Shown here: positions 5,750-8,882 of the stretch, piece by piece
How positions within the stretch are numbered: the first letter of the stretch is position 1
Layout of the letters: each line of letters opens with the position of its first letter
NCBI GenBank assembly: GCA_023430545.1
Contig: JAEZAF010000114.1
Location: 1-8,882 of the forward strand
Source of the DNA: Chloroflexota bacterium
Lineage (GTDB): Bacteria > Chloroflexota > Anaerolineae > Aggregatilineales > Phototrophicaceae
Length of the DNA stretch: 8,882 nt
Direction: 5' to 3'
Position numbers and translations under genes: made by a program
Notes under the pieces: generated by a model
Database searches by the model: none
Seen by the model: only the letters and a program-made list of their open reading frames with translations
Told to the model about the DNA's origin: nothing

Positions 5750-6535
5750 ATGGTCAAACTGATTAAACTGATTAACCGTCTGCTTCACGGTCTGTGCATG
5801 CTCATCATGCTGACGGCACTGCTGGCTGCAATGCTCTCTGTTATCGTGCTGCTGAACTTCACCGCCCCTAACCCTACTGGCCGACGTTACTCCAGTGAAG
5901 TACCGCTCACTACAGGCGAGGGGCATCCGAAAACCATTGGCAACGATGGAGAAGATATCCTTGCGCACGATCTCGGTGTAGTAAACAACAATGCTTCCGG
6001 GCAGATGCAGTGTTTCTGCGATCCAGCGGGATTACCAGCCAAATCATGTAACACCTGTCTCGCTTATCCCCCTGAAGTAAGCATCAGCAGCAGCAATTAC
6101 TTCTATCCCGACTTCATCACAGATCGGTTCATCGCAGATTCCAAGAACACACAGAAGCTGACATTACCAGATGAGCAGCTCGCCGTATTCGCATCAGCGG
6201 CCAGAATTCTGGACCGTCCGCTGTGGATTTACGTGCGTGTGAATACGGTAGTCGATCCTGCCCTCGAAACGATGATCGAGATGACAAATGGCGATGTTGT
6301 GTATTACTTCACCGTGCCGGATTATGTCGATCCAGTTGACCAGATGGCGCAGCGCACGCTGGTCGTCAGTGTGATGGTCTTCGGCGGCGGACTGTTCACC
6401 GTTCCGCTTCGCAGAAGGCAGTCGTCACCCTCTCCGAGTAAGCCCACCAGGCCCGGAAAACTGCGCGATGCAGAGGTGTTCGCAGCCGCTTCCGTCAAAC
6501 GCGCCAGACGGGAACTCGACCGCTACGCAGACTAA
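5750..6535 (+). CDS. Membrane protein with a candidate PD-(D/E)xK nuclease-fold domain
   Basis: 261 residues. A basic start is followed by a long hydrophobic helix (about 11-36). Then comes a polar region with four cysteines (Cys88, Cys90, Cys100, Cys103; CxC-x9-CxxC). Residues 115-192 resemble the restriction-endonuclease-fold toxin families: YPDF with Asp121, then IADSKN with Asp130 and Lys132, a Gln143-containing helix, and the strand PLWIYVRVNT (157-166). This fits P-D-x(n)-(D/E)-x-K followed by the usual helix and strand. A second hydrophobic stretch (203-220) ends in RRR, and the tail (221-261) is basic then charged and helical. By the positive-inside rule both ends are cytosolic and the middle domain lies outside. 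I do not recognise the whole protein as a named family; the nuclease assignment rests on motif pattern alone. No ribosome site is strong, so the start could be a nearby later Met (17 or 20). No immunity-type gene is adjacent. Confidence 0.7.
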   Translation: MVKLIKLINRLLHGLCMLIMLTALLAAMLSVIVLLNFTAPNPTGRRYSSEVPLTTGEGHPKTIGNDGEDILAHDLGVVNNNASGQMQCFCDPAGLPAKSCNTCLAYPPEVSISSSNYFYPDFITDRFIADSKNTQKLTLPDEQLAVFASAARILDRPLWIYVRVNTVVDPALETMIEMTNGDVVYYFTVPDYVDPVDQMAQRTLVVSVMVFGGGLFTVPLRRRQSSPSPSKPTRPGKLRDAEVFAAASVKRARRELDRYAD

Positions 6536-6569
6536 CTGGGCATTCCTGCCACAACATTACGGATATAAC

Positions 6570-6614
6570 CCCGCAGACGTTACAGTAACTGAACCTTACA
6601 GCAGCGTCTGCGGG
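6570..6614 (+). terminator. Inverted repeat after the membrane protein gene
   Basis: CCCGCAGACG (6570-6579) and CGTCTGCGGG (6605-6614) are perfect 10-bp arms around a 25-base loop, starting 34 bases past the stop. The loop contains its own GTTAC-A-GTAAC dyad. A T-rich stretch (GTTTGTGTTTTCTT) follows only after 17 bases, so this is not a textbook intrinsic terminator. It could also be an operator for the next gene. Confidence 0.45.
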
Positions 6615-6670
6615 AACATAGTACCAGCATCGTTTGTGTTTTCTTACGCTTCATCCCCTCTTAAGCCCTA

Positions 6671-6676
6671 TACAAT
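6671..6676 (+). promoter_or_regulatory. Candidate -10 element for the SpoIID-domain gene
   Basis: TACAAT, within TATACAAT, lies 71 bases before the start codon and matches the -10 consensus at 5 of 6 positions. No good -35 is seen at the right spacing. Confidence 0.3.
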
Positions 6677-6747
6677 AGCTAAAGGCCATATCACCGTGCG
6701 CTGTATGTATCGGCCTGTCACTGATCTGAGCTGATGAGAATAATCGA

Positions 6748-8882
6748 ATGAGTTTGATGTTGAAGCACTTCCTCTCGAAACTGCTGACACTTGCTGTCTT
6801 TTCCGCCCTTGCACTCACCCTTGCCCCCTATAACACCCTGCACGCACAGTCTGACGGCGAAGGCCTGATTCCGCTGGCGCGTCCGGTGCTTTCAGCCGGG
6901 ACAACCGGCATCAGCGCCCTCGTGCTGGATGCGTCCAGCAAACAGGTGATGCCCGGTGCTGAGGTCCTGGTGAATGGCGAACGCGTCGGCGTGACCGATG
7001 CGATGGGCCATTTCAGCGTACAGCTTCCACTGGAAGCCGATTACCTGATGGCGGACATCGTCGTCAGCAAGGCGGGCTACGGAAGCTGGACGATGACCCA
7101 GACCGCGCTGTATCCCGGTGTCACCCGCCTGCTGGACCCGATCACCCTCGGAGCCAGCCCGATCACCGTCAAAGGCGGACTGAACCCGACCGAGATGCTG
7201 TACACCGAAGCGGATCTCGCGGCACGCGCACAGCTTCAGCGTAACATCCCGATGGACCCGAAAGCCTATGTTCCGCAGGGACGCGATGCTGTGCCCTCAC
7301 ATTTTGAAGTCCCGCTGACAATCAAGGTCGGGATTACACCGTTCATCCACTGTCATCAGTGGGTACAGGCGGGGCAGCCGGTCACAGAAGTGATCGAGAT
7401 GGACCTGAAAGAGTACGTCAAGAACGTGCTTCCGAACGAGTGGATCTCCACATGGCATCCGCAGTCGCTGATGGCGGGTGCGATGGCCGCCAAGACCTTT
7501 GCATGGTACAAGATCATCCTTCCCGCCTACCGGCCTGAGGGCGTCGATGTGGTCGATAATACCTGCGATCAGGTCTTCTTCCCGAACTCTCACCGTGACA
7601 CGACCGACGCGGCGGTGGACGCAACCTGGCACTACCGCCTGTCCCGCAATAACCGCATTTTCGAGATCCACTACCTGGCCTACGACTGGCAGTGCGAGGA
7701 TCAGCCGACGTGGGAATGCATGGGCCAGTGGGACTCGCGTGACAAGGCCGAGGCCGGCTGGACGTGGCAGGGCCTCCTGCATCACTACTACGAACCGGCG
7801 GTGATCGACACGACGACGAGCATCGCGCCCGATGTCAATCTGGTGCGCAATGGCGGGTTTGACTCCGATGCCAGCGAGTGGATGACATGGGGCGGGATCG
7901 CAGGACACGGTGTGATTGACGGTGTTTACCAGTTCCACCGCAAGGCCGAAAGCAACAACCCGGCGACGATCTATCAGGACTACAACGTGCGCGTCCCGAA
8001 GGACACGACGATGATGGTCAAGCTTCAGCTTGGGAACAGCGGAAGCGAGGCCAAGACGATCCGCGTCCACCTTCACCGCCCGGAGACATGGACCGGTGCG
8101 CAGACCTGCGAGTTCGTCATCCCGCCCGGACTACCGATGCAGAAGTACGCTGTTTACCTGAAGAACCCCGCCGGATGGGTTGGCCTGCGGCTTGAGATTC
8201 AGGGGATGACGGATGATGACCAGCCCGCGTATCTGCTGGATAAGGTCAAGCTGAAGTACCGCACCAAAGGCAAACCGGCGGATGTCCCGGCCTGCGCCGC
8301 ACCGATGCCCGGACGCCCGACGGTACATAGTCCCGCACAGGACGCGACCTACGGCAAACACCTGATCGTGACGCTGTTTGAAGGCGAGAGCAACCTACGC
8401 CCTGGCTATTCCCCGGCCTATCATGTTCAGGTCAGCCGGACAGCGGATTTCACCAGTCTGGTGTTCGACAACGGTGCAGCGCCGAGCGAAGAACAGAATA
8501 TCCGCGTGACGCTGGGCGACGGGCAGTATTACCTGCGTGCCCGTCAGTTCGACGGTGTAGACCGTTACAGCAAGTTCACCAAGCCGGTGAGCTTCCGCGT
8601 GGTGGTCCTGCCCGGTGAGCCGGTGCTGACCAGTCCGATTGGGACAGTAAGCGCGGTGACCGCCTTCACATGGACCGACGGCGGCGACGCCGCGACCTTC
8701 AAAGTGGTGGTCAAGGATGCGGCGGGGAACAAGGTCGGCAAGGTGAAACTGACACCAGCAGAAGCACAATGCAGCAGCGGCACGTGTACGGTGACGGCGG
8801 CCAGCATGGGTGCGGTGTTCACGTCCGGCCAGAGCTATACGTGGAAGCTCGTCGCCAAGAATCCCAACGGCAAGGCGAAGGC
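6748..8882 (+). CDS. Secreted multi-domain SpoIID-family protein (3' end outside window)
   Basis: 711 full codons with no stop; it continues past the window. A signal peptide spans residues 1-33, with likely cleavage after LHA33. Residues 54-135 resemble a carboxypeptidase-regulatory-like domain (PGAEVLVNGERVGVTDAMGHF). Residues 190-350 are a SpoIID domain: MDLKEYVKNVLPNEW with Glu231 in the position of the catalytic Glu of SpoIID, MAGAMAAKTFAWYK (242-255) matching the family's ALKAQAVAARTYA segment, DQVF (274-277), and CMGQWDSRDKAEAGWTWQGLLHHYY (split here as CMGQWDSRDKAEAG, 324-337, and WTWQGLLHHYY, 338-348) matching GMSQWGA..MA..GY....L.HYY. SpoIID proteins are peptidoglycan lytic transglycosylases. 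Residues 363-505 look like a jelly-roll binding module (NLVRNGGF...LLDKVKL). Two Ig/fibronectin-like domains follow (about 522-620 and 622-711). ATG 6748 is preferred because it gives an intact signal peptide; the ribosome site is weak. It probably remodels the cell wall or binds the surface. Confidence 0.88.
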   Translation, partial: MSLMLKHFLSKLLTLAVFSALALTLAPYNTLHAQSDGEGLIPLARPVLSAGTTGISALVLDASSKQVMPGAEVLVNGERVGVTDAMGHFSVQLPLEADYLMADIVVSKAGYGSWTMTQTALYPGVTRLLDPITLGASPITVKGGLNPTEMLYTEADLAARAQLQRNIPMDPKAYVPQGRDAVPSHFEVPLTIKVGITPFIHCHQWVQAGQPVTEVIEMDLKEYVKNVLPNEWISTWHPQSLMAGAMAAKTFAWYKIILPAYRPEGVDVVDNTCDQVFFPNSHRDTTDAAVDATWHYRLSRNNRIFEIHYLAYDWQCEDQPTWECMGQWDSRDKAEAGWTWQGLLHHYYEPAVIDTTTSIAPDVNLVRNGGFDSDASEWMTWGGIAGHGVIDGVYQFHRKAESNNPATIYQDYNVRVPKDTTMMVKLQLGNSGSEAKTIRVHLHRPETWTGAQTCEFVIPPGLPMQKYAVYLKNPAGWVGLRLEIQGMTDDDQPAYLLDKVKLKYRTKGKPADVPACAAPMPGRPTVHSPAQDATYGKHLIVTLFEGESNLRPGYSPAYHVQVSRTADFTSLVFDNGAAPSEEQNIRVTLGDGQYYLRARQFDGVDRYSKFTKPVSFRVVVLPGEPVLTSPIGTVSAVTAFTWTDGGDAATFKVVVKDAAGNKVGKVKLTPAEAQCSSGTCTVTAASMGAVFTSGQSYTWKLVAKNPNGKAK

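Noticed and set aside
5548..5766. 72-residue open frame just before the membrane protein gene
   Set aside because: It overlaps the start of the next gene out of frame, lacks a ribosome site and shows no domain.
7297..8076. 259-residue minus-strand frame inside the SpoIID gene
   Set aside because: The opposite strand has a continuous frame with signal peptide and clear SpoIID motifs; this one is rich in Val, Arg and His, as expected for a GC-rich antisense shadow.

Overview
The window looks like chromosomal DNA from a member of the Chloroflexota (Anaerolineae-like). This is inferred, not proven. The evidence is a secreted beta-helix protein whose domains are joined by a long Pro/Thr linker of the PTPT type common in that phylum, a SpoIID-domain secreted protein built from several modules, a soluble receiver-histidine kinase, and an inverted repeat of the CCTCATCCCCCGGCCCC kind scattered through such genomes. 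No RNA gene, CRISPR array, transposase or phage gene was seen.

Layout. Positions 37-1479 (minus) encode a phosphomannomutase/phosphoglucomutase with an altered phosphoserine loop. A 291-base gap holding a 14-nt imperfect tandem repeat separates it from a divergent small gene at 1771-2148 (plus), a receiver-like protein that has lost the phospho-accepting Asp. After a 346-base gap with a candidate promoter and two hairpins comes 2495-3598 (plus), a cytosolic receiver plus histidine kinase protein. It converges, across a long inverted repeat at 3609-3692, on 3718-5529 (minus), a secreted right-handed beta-helix protein with a Pro/Thr linker and a C-terminal carbohydrate-binding-like module. Divergent from that is 5750-6535 (plus), a two-helix membrane protein carrying what looks like a PD-(D/E)xK nuclease-fold domain. 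It is followed by 6748 to the window end (plus), a large secreted SpoIID-domain protein cut off by the window edge.

How the genes may fit together. Phosphomannomutase supplies sugar nucleotides for surface polysaccharide. The beta-helix and SpoIID proteins act outside the membrane and both carry an NGGF-type jelly-roll-like module, so the right half reads as a cell-surface region. The receiver-like protein and the receiver-kinase are a plausible signalling pair with no sensor domain of their own. None of the genes are tightly packed (the closest pair in the same direction is 212 bases apart), so a single operon is not supported. The least ordinary items are the membrane-anchored nuclease-fold candidate, the degenerate receiver beside a receiver-kinase, and the modified mutase loop.
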